Below are positions 1 to 9,278 of a stretch of 64,000 bases of DNA, in pieces. The first letter of the stretch is position 1. Each line of letters starts with the position of its first letter. The position numbers were made by a program, and so were the translations under genes. This DNA comes from Pseudobdellovibrionaceae bacterium (GTDB lineage: Bacteria > Bdellovibrionota > Bdellovibrionia > Bdellovibrionales > Bdellovibrionaceae). The DNA is taken from the NCBI GenBank assembly GCA_019637915.1, contig JAHBUV010000001.1:372001-436000 (forward strand). Direction: 5' to 3'. Below the pieces are notes generated by a model. The model worked only from the letters and a program-made list of their open reading frames with translations, made no database searches and was not told where the DNA came from.

Positions 1-554
1 ATTCCATCAACACCTTGGCGGATGCGCCGGGGCGTTTAAAGGAAATCGAGGAGATGGAGTATCTGGCCTCCGGCGGCCCGGCGGATCTGTCAGGACTCGC
101 GTCATGGCAAAAAGCCAAAGATCTTCTCGTGCGGGATCAGGACGATGAGCAGAACATCGCCCAGAGCGCGGCCTTATTGGGTGAAAATCCTCCGCATGGT
201 CCCAGCAGACAGGAGGCGGATCAAGCCACGCTTCGAATTCTCTCTTCCTCGCCCGATCAAAACCGCTCTCGTCCGGGTCTGATTCCTTTTCAGCTCAGCC
301 GGATTCAGGCTTATGGCCCCCGACTCACGAGGCTCCAAGCCAATATGATCATCCTTGATTTTGGCGGCGCGCCTTTGCTCACCGCGCGCCTGCCCCTGGA
401 CCCGCACGGCGAAGAAAAAGAACTCTCGCGACAAAACGACGAGATCTTCCAAAAAATCCTGCGGTCATGCCTGACGATTTACAACGATCCCGGGATCAGC
501 AACGAGGAGATCCAGGCCGGCCCCTGCGCTTACCGGCCCCTCCCTGGACGATGA
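1..554 (+). CDS. Unknown protein, C-terminal part (cut by window start)
   Basis: The frame is open to the left edge, so the true start lies upstream; the visible part is about 184 residues. It is hydrophilic, mixed helix/loop, with no signal peptide, membrane segment or catalytic motif that I recognise. The end overlaps the next gene by an ATGA (551-554), so the two are probably co-transcribed and translationally coupled. The base composition is GC-rich like the rest of the left 52 kb. No function can be given. Confidence 0.6.
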   Translation, partial: SINTLADAPGRLKEIEEMEYLASGGPADLSGLASWQKAKDLLVRDQDDEQNIAQSAALLGENPPHGPSRQEADQATLRILSSSPDQNRSRPGLIPFQLSRIQAYGPRLTRLQANMIILDFGGAPLLTARLPLDPHGEEKELSRQNDEIFQKILRSCLTIYNDPGISNEEIQAGPCAYRPLPGR

Positions 555-1075
555 ACAATTCGTCATGTGCCAGGATGGCGCGGGCCCTCTACAATCATGC
601 CATGGCGGAGAGAGATGAAAACCCCGGTGAACGTTTGGTGCGAGTGTTCAACAGCCTGGCTCCAGGTCAGATGGATGTCTTGGACAAGCTCTATTCCCCG
701 ATCATCGAATTCCGGGATCCTCGGCACGAATTCCACAACCTCAAAGACCTGAAGGAATTCCTGCACAATCAATATCAGCACGTGCAGAGCTGTCATTTCG
801 AGCCAAGCAAATTCGTGCATGCCGGTTTCACCACCGTGGTGGAATGGACGATGGCCCTGAAGCACCGCTACCTGAACCTCGGTCAGGAGATCACTCTGAA
901 GGGCGTCAGCGTCGTCACGGAAGACCCGATCAGCCGGCTGATCATCGAGCACCGGGATTATTTCGATGTCAGCGCCCTGGTGCTGAAGAGCATCCCCGGC
1001 ATGGATTTCCTGAAGAAATCCTTCCGCAAACTCGAGGAATTCGAAAAGTCTTTCTCGTCCCGAACCAAATCCTGA
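551..1075 (+). CDS. NTF2/SnoaL-like fold protein
   Basis: A 174-residue protein with the order typical of SnoaL-like (nuclear transport factor 2-like) proteins: an N-terminal helix, then a segment about an 'LDKLYSPIIEFRDP' stretch, then beta-strand-rich sequence ending in a short helical tail. Such proteins are cone-shaped ligand-binding or small isomerase/hydrolase folds; no specific substrate is evident. I chose the ATG at 551 because it overlaps the upstream stop as ATGA; an alternative start is the ATG at 602. The stop codon (1073-1075) is formed by the first bases of the palindromic repeat that follows. Confidence 0.65.
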   Translation: MNNSSCARMARALYNHAMAERDENPGERLVRVFNSLAPGQMDVLDKLYSPIIEFRDPRHEFHNLKDLKEFLHNQYQHVQSCHFEPSKFVHAGFTTVVEWTMALKHRYLNLGQEITLKGVSVVTEDPISRLIIEHRDYFDVSALVLKSIPGMDFLKKSFRKLEEFEKSFSSRTKS

Positions 1076-1183
1076 AGGTACCGCCTACTTTCTGGTATCC
1101 CGCCGCATCATCAACAGCCTCTTTCATCGATGGCTTGTGGTTATGACACGTAGGGATACCAGAAAGTAGGCGGTACCTTCAGG
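1071..1183. repeat. Palindromic repeat, copy 1 (shared by two convergent genes)
   Basis: Two 31-base arms, 1071-1101 and 1153-1183, are exact reverse complements and begin CCTGAAGGTACCGCC. The 51-base interior is not palindromic. The outer TGA of each arm serves as stop codon of the flanking convergent genes (plus gene ending at 1075, RND gene ending at 1179). The outer 27 bases of the arms recur at 28913-29039 and 30969-31095. It probably acts as a bidirectional transcript end and may be a miniature mobile or REP-like element. Confidence 0.85.
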
Positions 1184-4100
1184 CGAGGCCTTCGTTGCCG
1201 ACTTCGGTGAAGGCGCGGCGGATTTCTTCGCGGTTTTGCTGGCGCTTTTGGATGCGGCTGAAGAGCTCGTAGACCGAGGGCACGACGTAGATCGTCAGGA
1301 AGGTCGAGACCGTGACGCCACCGATGATGGAGACCGCCATGGGCACGCCCGTCTCCGAACCCGCGCCCAAAGACAAGGCCGGCGGGATGGCGGCCGTGAT
1401 GCAGGCGAAGGACGTCATCAGGATCGGACGCAAGCGCACGGGGCAAGCCTCGAGCAAAGCCTTTTTCACGTCCTTCTCGCCGCGATCGCGCACGGCATTG
1501 GTGAAATCGACGAGCAGGATGGAATTCTTTTTGACGATGCCCATGAGCAGGATCAAGCCGATCATCGAATAAATGTTCAGCGACTGGTTGGTGATCAAGA
1601 GCGCCAGGAAGGCCCCGCTCACGCTGAACGGCAAAGCGATCAGCACCGAGATCGGATCGATGAAGGAATTGAACTGCGTGCCCAGCACCATGAAGGCCAC
1701 GAAAATCCCCAACACGAGGGCGAAGATCAGGCTCTCGAAGGACTCCTTGAAGGTCTGCGCGCTGCCGCTCAAAACCAGGCGGTAACCCGGCGGCAGGTCT
1801 TTTTCCTTCGACTCGATGAAGTTGATCGCCTCCTGCTGCGAATGCCCCGGAGCCGGATTGGCGAACACGGAGATGGCCCGCTGCCGGTCGATGCGGGTGA
1901 TGGACTGCATGGCGGGCTGGATGCTCTCCACCGTCACGTCGCGCATGGGCACGAGGTTGTTGCGCTGATTGTTGACCTTGAGGTCCCGCAAGGTCTTCAG
2001 GTTCTGGTAAGCCGGCTCCACCTGCAGCATGACGTAATAGCGGTGCCCGCTCTCCGTGTACTGATTCACCCGCATGCCGCCGATCATGGCCCCGATGGTG
2101 TCGCCGATGTCCTTGACGCTCACCCCGCGCAAACCCGCCTGCAGGCGGTCCGGCAGGATCTCCACCTCGGGTTTCCCCAGCAGGTAATCCGTGTCGATGT
2201 CGGTCGCCAGGCCCTTTTGCTTCATCTCCTCCATCATGCCCGAAGCGATCTTCCAGAGTTTGTCCCAATCATCGCCGCGCAAGGTGAACTCGATGGGAAA
2301 GCCCCGCGAGGCGGTGAACCCGCGCATGGACAGATCCTGCAAGACCACCTGCAGGCTCGGATCGATGGCGGAGAGCCCCTCGCGCAGGACGGCCATGAAT
2401 TCCTGCTGGCTCAAACGCCGTCCGGTCCGCGGATCGACGGGGCGCTTGTCCGGTTCGTGCATGGTCACGAAAATGATCGCCGTGTTGTAGGAGGCCCCCG
2501 TGAAGCCCCCCACCGCCACGTAAGTCTGCCGGATCTCGGGCCGCCCCTTCATCCACTCCTCGGCCTTTTTCATCAGGGCGTCGGTGCGGTCGATGGAGGC
2601 TTCGACGTCGGTCTTGACGCGCACGAGGAAAATGCTCTGGTCCTGGGGCGGCGAGAACTCCTTGCGCAGGAAAAAGACGCTGCCGAACGACAGCACCATC
2701 ACCAGCGTCGCCACCATCACCACCTTCCAGGGGTGATTCAAGGTCGCGGCCAGGCTGCGCGTGTAAACGGCGCGCAGCCAGTCCATGAAGGCCTCGAAAC
2801 GACGGCCGATGAAGTCCGTGCGTTTTTTCACCGAGCCGAAACGCGACAGGCGCATCGGCGTGATGGTCAGCGCCTCGAGCAGCGACAACAGCACCGTCAC
2901 CGAGATGGTGACCCCGAACTGAAAGAAAAACTGCCCGATCACGCCGGTCATGAAAGCCACCGGCAGGAAAATCGCGACGATCGCCACGGTCGCCGCCACC
3001 GCCGCGAAGGTGATCTCCCGCGCGCCCACGATGGCGGCCTTCAGGCGCGGCTGCCCCTCCTCGTTGTGGCGGAAGATGTTCTCGAGCACCATGATCGAGT
3101 CGTCGACCACGATGCCGATGGCGAGGCTCAAACCCAGCAGCGTGAAGGTGTTGAGGGTGAAGCCCATGAAGTACAAAACGATGAAGGCCCCCATGATCGA
3201 CGTCGGGATGGCCAGGATCACGTTGAAGGTCGCCGACAGGCTGCCGAGGAAGATCCAGCAGGCCACGGCGGTCAAGGCCGCCGACAGAAACAGGTTGGTG
3301 GTGAGCTCATGGACCGAGTCCTCAATAAAACGTGTTGTGTCGAAGTTGATGGCGATGGCGTAGCCCGGCGGCAGGGACTTCGACACCTCCTCCACGCGCC
3401 CCTTGACGGCGCGGGCGACGGCCACGGCGTTGGAGCCCTTTTGCTTGACGATCCCCAGACCCACCGCCGGCACGCCGTTGAAGCGGGACAGGCGCGTGAG
3501 CTCCTGCAGCCCCGGCTCGATGCGGGCCACGTCCCGCAAGCGCACCACGTTGGTGGGGTCCTGGTTCAGCTGCCCGGCCCGGCGGATGACGACGATGTTG
3601 CCGAAGTCCTGGGCGTTTTTGGCCTCGCCCAGCGTGCGCAGGTTGAAGTTGCGGCCGTCCTCGCTGAAATTGCCCCCGGGCATCTCGATGTTCTCGAGGT
3701 TGAGGGCGTCGATGACGTCCGTCACGGCGATGTTCCGTCGCAGCATCTCGGGCGGTTTCAGCCACACCCGCATGGCCGGTTCGACGTAGCCGCCGAGCAG
3801 GACGTTGCCGACGCCGGAAATGCTGGTGAAACGGTCTTTGACGAAATCCCGCGCGAAACTCATGAGCCCGCGCAGATCCCCCTTGTCGCTGGTCAAAGCC
3901 AGCCAGACGATCGGCTGGTCGTCGGGGTTGGTCTTCGTGATGGTGGGCGGGTCGACGTTCTGCGGGAAAAGTTTTTGCGCCGCCGTCACCTTCGTCTGAG
4001 TGTCCTGAACGGCGGCATCGACGTTGCGGCTGAGTTCGAACTCCAAAGTGGCGGTCAGGGTCCCCACCGAAGACACCGTCGTGAGGGTGCGCAGGCCCTC

Positions 4101-4322
4101 GATGGACATCAATTGGTCCTCGAGCGGATCGGAGATGGTGCTCTCCATGACCTCGGGGGCCGCCCCCTGCAGGGTGATGGTGACGGTCACCACCGGGAAG
4201 TCGACGTCGGGCAACTGGCTGACGCCCATGCGGGAAAAGCCGACGGCGCCGAACACCATGAGACCGGCCATCAACATCCAGGCGAACACGGAATTGCGAA
4301 TGGAGACGTCGGACGTGCGCAC
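1179..4322 (-). CDS. RND efflux transporter, HAE1/AcrB type
   Basis: A 1047-residue inner-membrane pump of the AcrB/MexB family, which exchanges protons for hydrophobic or amphiphilic substrates. Visible: TM1 in the first 35 residues; the porter-domain stretch 'SQLPDVDFP'; the TM2 motif 'AIPTSIMGA'; paired aspartates of the proton relay in 'GIVVDDS' near residue 400; a second repeat after about residue 540 with 'GIVKKNSILLVDF' near 940. The usual length is 1020-1060. I chose the GTG at 4322, preceded by GAGGGGG, rather than the ATG 20 codons upstream. No membrane-fusion or outer-membrane partner is encoded nearby. A divergent MFS gene lies upstream. Confidence 0.93.
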   Translation of the reverse strand: MRTSDVSIRNSVFAWMLMAGLMVFGAVGFSRMGVSQLPDVDFPVVTVTITLQGAAPEVMESTISDPLEDQLMSIEGLRTLTTVSSVGTLTATLEFELSRNVDAAVQDTQTKVTAAQKLFPQNVDPPTITKTNPDDQPIVWLALTSDKGDLRGLMSFARDFVKDRFTSISGVGNVLLGGYVEPAMRVWLKPPEMLRRNIAVTDVIDALNLENIEMPGGNFSEDGRNFNLRTLGEAKNAQDFGNIVVIRRAGQLNQDPTNVVRLRDVARIEPGLQELTRLSRFNGVPAVGLGIVKQKGSNAVAVARAVKGRVEEVSKSLPPGYAIAINFDTTRFIEDSVHELTTNLFLSAALTAVACWIFLGSLSATFNVILAIPTSIMGAFIVLYFMGFTLNTFTLLGLSLAIGIVVDDSIMVLENIFRHNEEGQPRLKAAIVGAREITFAAVAATVAIVAIFLPVAFMTGVIGQFFFQFGVTISVTVLLSLLEALTITPMRLSRFGSVKKRTDFIGRRFEAFMDWLRAVYTRSLAATLNHPWKVVMVATLVMVLSFGSVFFLRKEFSPPQDQSIFLVRVKTDVEASIDRTDALMKKAEEWMKGRPEIRQTYVAVGGFTGASYNTAIIFVTMHEPDKRPVDPRTGRRLSQQEFMAVLREGLSAIDPSLQVVLQDLSMRGFTASRGFPIEFTLRGDDWDKLWKIASGMMEEMKQKGLATDIDTDYLLGKPEVEILPDRLQAGLRGVSVKDIGDTIGAMIGGMRVNQYTESGHRYYVMLQVEPAYQNLKTLRDLKVNNQRNNLVPMRDVTVESIQPAMQSITRIDRQRAISVFANPAPGHSQQEAINFIESKEKDLPPGYRLVLSGSAQTFKESFESLIFALVLGIFVAFMVLGTQFNSFIDPISVLIALPFSVSGAFLALLITNQSLNIYSMIGLILLMGIVKKNSILLVDFTNAVRDRGEKDVKKALLEACPVRLRPILMTSFACITAAIPPALSLGAGSETGVPMAVSIIGGVTVSTFLTIYVVPSVYELFSRIQKRQQNREEIRRAFTEVGNEGLA

Positions 4323-4479
4323 AGAATCCCCCTCAAGGCCCGAAACGCTTCGATTGTCAGGGGGGAAAGCGAGCCCCCGCAAGCCGCGGCGCGAGCCATG
4401 AAAAAATCATGAACTGCGACCCAGACCTCTCCTCCGGCGCCGTTGACTCCCCCGGGGAATGCTCTTCCAATGAAGGCAT

Positions 4480-5709
4480 ATGTCCACACCCGTCGCCGCC
4501 CCCGTGCGTTCCTTCTCGTCGTACCAGAAATTCGTCGTCGCCCTGCTGGCTTTCCTGCAGTTCACGATCATCCTGGATTTCATGATCCTCTCGCCCCTCG
4601 GCGCGGTCCTGATGCCCTCCCTGCACATCTCGCCGGCGCAGTTCGGCAGCGTCGTGTCGGCCTACGCGTTCAGCGCCGGGATCTCGAGCCTGCTCGCGGC
4701 GGGGTTCGCGGACCGCTTCGACCGCAAGAAGCTGCTGCTCTTTTTCTACACCGGCTTCGTCCTCGGGACCCTGATGTGCGGCCTGGCGCCGAATTACCAC
4801 ATGCTGCTGATCGCGCGCGTCGTGACCGGGCTTTTCGGCGGCGTCATCGGCTCCATCGTGCTCGCCATCACCACGGATCTTTTCGAGCTGGACATGCGCG
4901 GCCGCGTGATGGGCTACGTGCAGACCGCCTTCGCCGCGAGCCAGATCCTCGGCATCCCCGCCGGCCTCTTCGTCTCGAACCACTGGGGCTGGCACGCGCC
5001 CTTCCTGATGATCGTCGCGATCAGCGCCGCGGTGGGCGTCCTGATCTGGCTGTTCCTGAAGCCCATCAACGCCCATCTGGCCCTGCATCCCGACCGCAAC
5101 CCCTTCCATCACCTGCTGATGACGGTCTCGGTGCCGCGCTACCTGCTGGCTTTCGCCGCCACGTCCCTGCTGTCCATCGGCGGCTTCATGCTCATGCCCT
5201 TCGGCAGCGCTTTCACCGTGCACAACCTCGGCATCGACATGGACAAGCTGCCGACGATTTATCTGATCACCGGCGTCTGCGCCATCTTCATGGGCCCCCT
5301 CGTCGGGCGCGCCAGCGACTCCTTCGGCAAATTCAAGGTCTTCACCTTCGGCACCGCCATGAGCATCCTCATGGTGGTCGTTTACACCAATCTCGGCGTG
5401 ACGCCTTTGTCCTGGGTGATCGTCGTGAACGCACTGATGTTCGTGGGGATTTTTTCGCGCATGATCCCGTCACAGGCCTTGACCTCCGCCATTCCGGAGC
5501 CCGCCAGTCGCGGCGCTTTCATGGCGGTGAGCGCCTCGTTGCAGCAGGTCTCCGGGGGTCTCGCCTCGTTGCTGGCGGGCTGGATCGTCATCGAAGGCGC
5601 CGACGGCAAACTCGAGCACTTCAACACCCTGGGATACATCATGGTCGGCACGGCCCTGATCAGCCTGGTGATGATGGCCTTCATCCACCGTCTGGTGCCG
5701 GAAAAATAA
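4480..5709 (+). CDS. MFS transporter
   Basis: A 409-residue major facilitator superfamily protein with about 12 hydrophobic segments. The loop 2-3 signature 'GFADRFDRKKLLLFF' (about residues 78-92) is clear, and a related stretch 'GPLVGRASDSFGKFKVF' marks the second half. The general type resembles drug/sugar-efflux MFS proteins (AraJ/Bcr-like); the substrate cannot be told. The ATG follows a GAAGG-type site. It is divergent from the RND pump with about 160 bases between, so the two may share a regulatory region. It converges on the small membrane protein at 5715. Confidence 0.85.
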   Translation: MSTPVAAPVRSFSSYQKFVVALLAFLQFTIILDFMILSPLGAVLMPSLHISPAQFGSVVSAYAFSAGISSLLAAGFADRFDRKKLLLFFYTGFVLGTLMCGLAPNYHMLLIARVVTGLFGGVIGSIVLAITTDLFELDMRGRVMGYVQTAFAASQILGIPAGLFVSNHWGWHAPFLMIVAISAAVGVLIWLFLKPINAHLALHPDRNPFHHLLMTVSVPRYLLAFAATSLLSIGGFMLMPFGSAFTVHNLGIDMDKLPTIYLITGVCAIFMGPLVGRASDSFGKFKVFTFGTAMSILMVVVYTNLGVTPLSWVIVVNALMFVGIFSRMIPSQALTSAIPEPASRGAFMAVSASLQQVSGGLASLLAGWIVIEGADGKLEHFNTLGYIMVGTALISLVMMAFIHRLVPEK

Positions 5710-5714
5710 TCTTC

Positions 5715-5963
5715 CTATTCGCTTTTTTTGCGGGCGGCTGGATGGCCGGCCCCGGGCGAAGCGCCGCCCTGGAGGTTGGGGTTCGCGCTCTCCCCGTCCC
5801 AATGCGGACCGGCGGAGGTGCCCTCTTCATGGGTGCGCTCAACCTCGTGGTGGACACGGCCCGAGATTCCCACCCATTCCGGGAAGAACACGGCGATCGC
5901 CCCGTACACCACGAAGGACAGGATAAAAATCACCACGGCGGAGATGATGAACCAGGTTTCCAT
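5715..5963 (-). CDS. Small single-pass membrane protein
   Basis: An 82-residue protein with an N-terminal hydrophobic helix (about residues 5-29) and a hydrophilic, glycine/glutamate-rich tail. A strong GGAGG ribosome binding site lies 7 bases before the ATG, which supports the call. The tail ends in a KKSE-type basic/acidic terminus. No family is recognised; the topology resembles small respiratory-complex or envelope accessory proteins, but that is only a shape comparison. Confidence 0.65.
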   Translation of the reverse strand: METWFIISAVVIFILSFVVYGAIAVFFPEWVGISGRVHHEVERTHEEGTSAGPHWDGESANPNLQGGASPGAGHPAARKKSE

Positions 5964-6066
5964 GACGACCCTCCAGATCTTGTGATGATCTTGACCCTGA
6001 AACAGGCCTCCAGAAGATCATCACTCCCCCTTGGATCGCATTAACTTCACACTGAGTCAAAGAGCC

Positions 6067-6465
6067 TTAGTGTTCCAAAAGCGGATTCGGCTCTGGAACG
6101 ACATGCAGACGGCGCTTGCCCAAGGACACCAGGGCGGCTTCGCAGATGACGGCGGCGGCGCTGGGACCCACGGCGGCCCCGCAGTGGGAGAAATCGCCCT
6201 GCTCCAAATAGCGCAGGAAATCCTGGGGGCTCGGCCATCCCTTCATGTCGCCGGCGAAGGCGAACCATTGGCCGTCCTCGATGGGAACCAGGGAGATGCG
6301 CAGCTTCTCCGCCACCTCCCAGGCGAACTCGATGTCGCGGGAATAAAAACGCAAAGGGCGCTCCCCTTTGTCCGTGCGCTCATGCAAAACCTTGTTTTTC
6401 GCCCACACTTCGTGACCGAAGATTTCTTGGGCCACGCGGGCGTCGATTTCACGTCCTGGACGCAT
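6067..6465 (-). CDS. Phage ABA-sandwich-domain-like protein
   Basis: A 132-residue protein. The N-terminal 'REIDARVAQEIFGHEVWA' followed by 'YSRDIEFAWEVAEKL' is the arrangement of the phage ABA sandwich domain family (start motif 'REIDALVAE...', then 'YSTDIAAAW'). The function of this family is unknown; members occur in phages and chromosomes. CGGAGGATCC precedes the ATG at 6465, fixing the start. It appears monocistronic, divergent from the secreted hydrolase at 6640. The family call is from memory of the consensus, hence moderate certainty. Confidence 0.7.
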   Translation of the reverse strand: MRPGREIDARVAQEIFGHEVWAKNKVLHERTDKGERPLRFYSRDIEFAWEVAEKLRISLVPIEDGQWFAFAGDMKGWPSPQDFLRYLEQGDFSHCGAAVGPSAAAVICEAALVSLGKRRLHVVPEPNPLLEH

Positions 6466-6639
6466 TGGATCCTCCGTTTTTCGAGAGCCCCAGCCTATGC
6501 AATGCCCCCGCGGGACACAGCCGGCTTTTCCGGATGTGAAGAAATCCCGACCGCGCCCACCCTCTTGAAAACTCTTCCCTTCCCCTTCGCCACGCGCTGC
6601 GATAAGTGAAATCATCTTTTTGCCAACGAGGTCTTTGCC

Positions 6640-8364
6640 GTGAAGAACTTTGTCCTGATTGCCGCCTTGCTCGGGCCCGGGGTCGCCGCGGCCGCCTTGC
6701 CCTGGATCAGTTCCGCCCCCACCGCCTCCCTCAAGTCCGAAGCCGTTTCCTCCCAGTGGAACTGGCAGCCCAGCGGTTACGAGAGCACGCCCATCTCCGC
6801 GGAATGCCATTGGACGCGGATGGAAAAAGTTCTCTGGGCCGGCGGCAGTGAAGACGCTTTGGCCGGCCGCCTGGAAAAATGGTTCAGCCGCTGCGGCCCG
6901 GAGCTGTCCAAAGACCGCCGCCCCTCGCCCCTCAACCTCCTGCAGTTCATCAACGTCAACCATTCCTTGAAACAAGCGCCCTATCTGCAGCGGGTGACGT
7001 TCGGTTTGTCCGATGGACGCATCCTGCGGGGCCTCGCCGCGTTCAAGCCCGGCAACCGCCCCCGCCCCCTGGTGATCGCCATGTGCGGCGTTTTCTGCCG
7101 CATCGAAAACGGCCCCAGCCTGCGGGCGTTTTACATGCAGCTCTTCGAGGAAAGCCCGTTTCACCTGATCATGCTCGGCAACCCCACCGGGGCCGATTTC
7201 AGCATCGACAACGGCTCCGTCGCCATGGGCGGCTTCGACGGCGGCGCCATGATCCTCGACGTGGTGAAAAAGGTCCGCGCCTCGTCCCTGAACCAGAAAA
7301 TCACCAGCATCCACGTGACCGGCGTGAGCCTGGGCAGCCACAGCGTGCTCTACGCTTCGCTTTATGACTCCTTCGCGGCGAACGGCTTTCCGACGGTGTC
7401 GAGTTTCACGGCGGTCTGCCCCGTCGTCGACCTGCAGGCCTCCGTGGAGCGCGGCATGACGGGCGCCCTGCGCGGTTCCTACTATCGCAGCCAGACCCGC
7501 GTGTTCCTGGAGCAGGTGACCCGCCACATTCCCATCCTGTCGGCCCTCGCGCCGTCCCTGCAGGCCTCCGGCAACAACCCGCTGAGAATCCTGTTCAACG
7601 AAGGCGTCGTCAGCTACTACAACGGCTTCAACGGCCGCGCCCCTTGGGACCTGCAGCCTTTGCAAGGCCGCCGCATCAACAGCAGCCAGGACCTGAAAGA
7701 GATCAACCGTTTTCAGAATTGGGCGCGCTTCGTTCGCCGTCCGACGCTGGCCCTGTACACCCACGACGACGAGTTCGTGGTGCCGACGGTCAACTCCACG
7801 CGCCTGGTGCGCAGCCTGGGGGCCGTGCCCAACCGACAGCTGGGCGTGACGGGCGTGGCCCACGGCAACCACTGCGCCATGGCCGCCTCTTACGGTTGGC
7901 GCAATTACACCGCCCTGTTGCGCGGTCATATCCTGGCGCACACGGCGGAGCGCGCCTCTTACCTGCGCCTCAGCGCCACCATTCCCTTCGTCGCCCGTCC
8001 CGGCGATTTCCCGCTGGGTTCCCAGGGCCGCGTCGTCGCCTACGGCTGGGAACTGCAGGCCGGATCCGCGCAGGTGCGCCTGCGCCTGCGCGCCTTCCAA
8101 CCCATCGCCCGCGAGTGCCAGCGCCGCGAGAACGACCTGAACCTGACGCCGCCGGATTGCAGCCCGGAGTTTTCGGCCTCTTACCCCGTGTCCATGTTCA
8201 GCGCCGCGGGTTTGCGCGTTCCCAACAGCTCCTTCGAAGCCAACACCATGTCCCGCTGGCTCAACGCCAACTCGTGGATTCTCGGCCCCAATGGCGAGGA
8301 GATCACGGGACAGATCGAAACCCTGCCCGCCGCCGTCCGCGTGCGCGGCGCCTACGAGCTCTGA
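6640..8364 (+). CDS. Exported alpha/beta-hydrolase
   Basis: A 574-residue protein with a Sec signal peptide (residues 1-19, cleavage near 'VAAAA'). The nucleophile elbow 'GVSLGS' places the likely catalytic serine near residue 230. Likely acid and histidine are in 'HDDEF' (about 375-379) and 'GVAHGNH' (about 404-410), in the right order for an alpha/beta-hydrolase triad. The last 130 residues are an extra beta-rich region of unknown role. It probably acts in the periplasm or outside the cell on esters, lipids or peptides. Start GTG at 6640 with GAGG upstream. Confidence 0.75.
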   Translation: MKNFVLIAALLGPGVAAAALPWISSAPTASLKSEAVSSQWNWQPSGYESTPISAECHWTRMEKVLWAGGSEDALAGRLEKWFSRCGPELSKDRRPSPLNLLQFINVNHSLKQAPYLQRVTFGLSDGRILRGLAAFKPGNRPRPLVIAMCGVFCRIENGPSLRAFYMQLFEESPFHLIMLGNPTGADFSIDNGSVAMGGFDGGAMILDVVKKVRASSLNQKITSIHVTGVSLGSHSVLYASLYDSFAANGFPTVSSFTAVCPVVDLQASVERGMTGALRGSYYRSQTRVFLEQVTRHIPILSALAPSLQASGNNPLRILFNEGVVSYYNGFNGRAPWDLQPLQGRRINSSQDLKEINRFQNWARFVRRPTLALYTHDDEFVVPTVNSTRLVRSLGAVPNRQLGVTGVAHGNHCAMAASYGWRNYTALLRGHILAHTAERASYLRLSATIPFVARPGDFPLGSQGRVVAYGWELQAGSAQVRLRLRAFQPIARECQRRENDLNLTPPDCSPEFSASYPVSMFSAAGLRVPNSSFEANTMSRWLNANSWILGPNGEEITGQIETLPAAVRVRGAYEL

Positions 8365-8485
8365 TCCCGGAAGGGGCCTGGAAACGGGCTCCGGTGACGT
8401 TCCGGTCTCAACAGCCGCCTGAAAGTTCGACGGCGCTTTCCCTCGAGGGGCTTTAAAACGCCGGAAACCTGGCCCCGAACCTGCA

Positions 8486-9256
8486 ATGCCCTTCGGCATG
8501 GAACTCCGCACGTCCCGGCACCCGCGCCGGCCCCTCTGGAAACTCGTGATGGCCTGTCTCATTCTGAGCGGCCTCACTCTCGCCCCCGGCGAAGGCATGG
8601 CCTTCGATTGGAGTTTCCAGGTGGCGAGCCAGCTCAACCGGAAGATCGAAACCGCCAACCGCCAGGTGAAAAACGTCAACCGCCCGGATGAGGATTGCGC
8701 CCTGTGCGGCGAAACCGCGAGCGGCACGGCCACGGTCGCGAGGAAACACCCGCCGCGCACGGAGGCCCGCCGCCAGGAGCCGGCGATCAAACTGTCCGCC
8801 TTCAGCAAGTACCAGCCCCTCATCACCGGCGGCAGCTGCCGCATCAGCGGCCGCGGCTTCGGCATGCGCCACCATCCGATCCTGAAGAAAACGGTTTACC
8901 GCCACGGCCGCCGCGTGCGCATCCCCATGTACCGCTTCCACGACGGCCAGGACATCCCCGCCGCACGCGGCACCCCGATCCGCGCCCCGATGGACGGGCA
9001 CATCGTCAGCCGCGGACGCCGCGGCGGTTACGGGAACGCCGTCACCCTGAAAATGGCCAACGGCATCAGCATCCTGGTGGCCCACTTGTCGAAGTACGGT
9101 CGTTCCGGTTCCGTGAAAAAAGGCGAGATCATCGGCTACGTGGGCAGCACCGGCCTGGCGACGGGACCCCACCTGCACCTGACGGTCATCAGCGCCTCCG
9201 GGAAGAAAGTCGATCCGAAACGTGTTTTCAGCTATAAAGAAATGTGCAACCGCTGA
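8486..9256 (+). CDS. LytM/M23 peptidoglycan endopeptidase
   Basis: A 256-residue exported protein with an N-terminal hydrophobic segment (about residues 19-37). The M23 metallopeptidase core is complete: 'GFGMRHHP' (about 124-131, first zinc histidine), 'HDGQD' (about 152, zinc aspartate) and 'GPHLHL' near 228 with the HxH motif. All zinc ligands are present, so it is predicted to be active on peptidoglycan cross-links rather than a degenerate activator. The hydrophilic residues 45-100 form a linker. The small exported protein at 9279 follows within 25 bases and is likely co-transcribed. Confidence 0.9.
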   Translation: MPFGMELRTSRHPRRPLWKLVMACLILSGLTLAPGEGMAFDWSFQVASQLNRKIETANRQVKNVNRPDEDCALCGETASGTATVARKHPPRTEARRQEPAIKLSAFSKYQPLITGGSCRISGRGFGMRHHPILKKTVYRHGRRVRIPMYRFHDGQDIPAARGTPIRAPMDGHIVSRGRRGGYGNAVTLKMANGISILVAHLSKYGRSGSVKKGEIIGYVGSTGLATGPHLHLTVISASGKKVDPKRVFSYKEMCNR

Positions 9257-9278
9257 GCGAGGCGAGGAGGAGATCGCG

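Noticed and set aside
1236-4412. A 1058-residue frame on the plus strand opposite the RND pump
   Set aside because: Composition is His/Arg/Asp-rich and repetitive, typical of a shadow frame in GC-rich DNA; the minus frame has full RND signatures.
6067-8865. A single 932-residue minus-strand frame
   Set aside because: Most of it is antisense to the secreted hydrolase and M23 genes; only the last 132 codons (from 6465) behave like a gene with a ribosome site.
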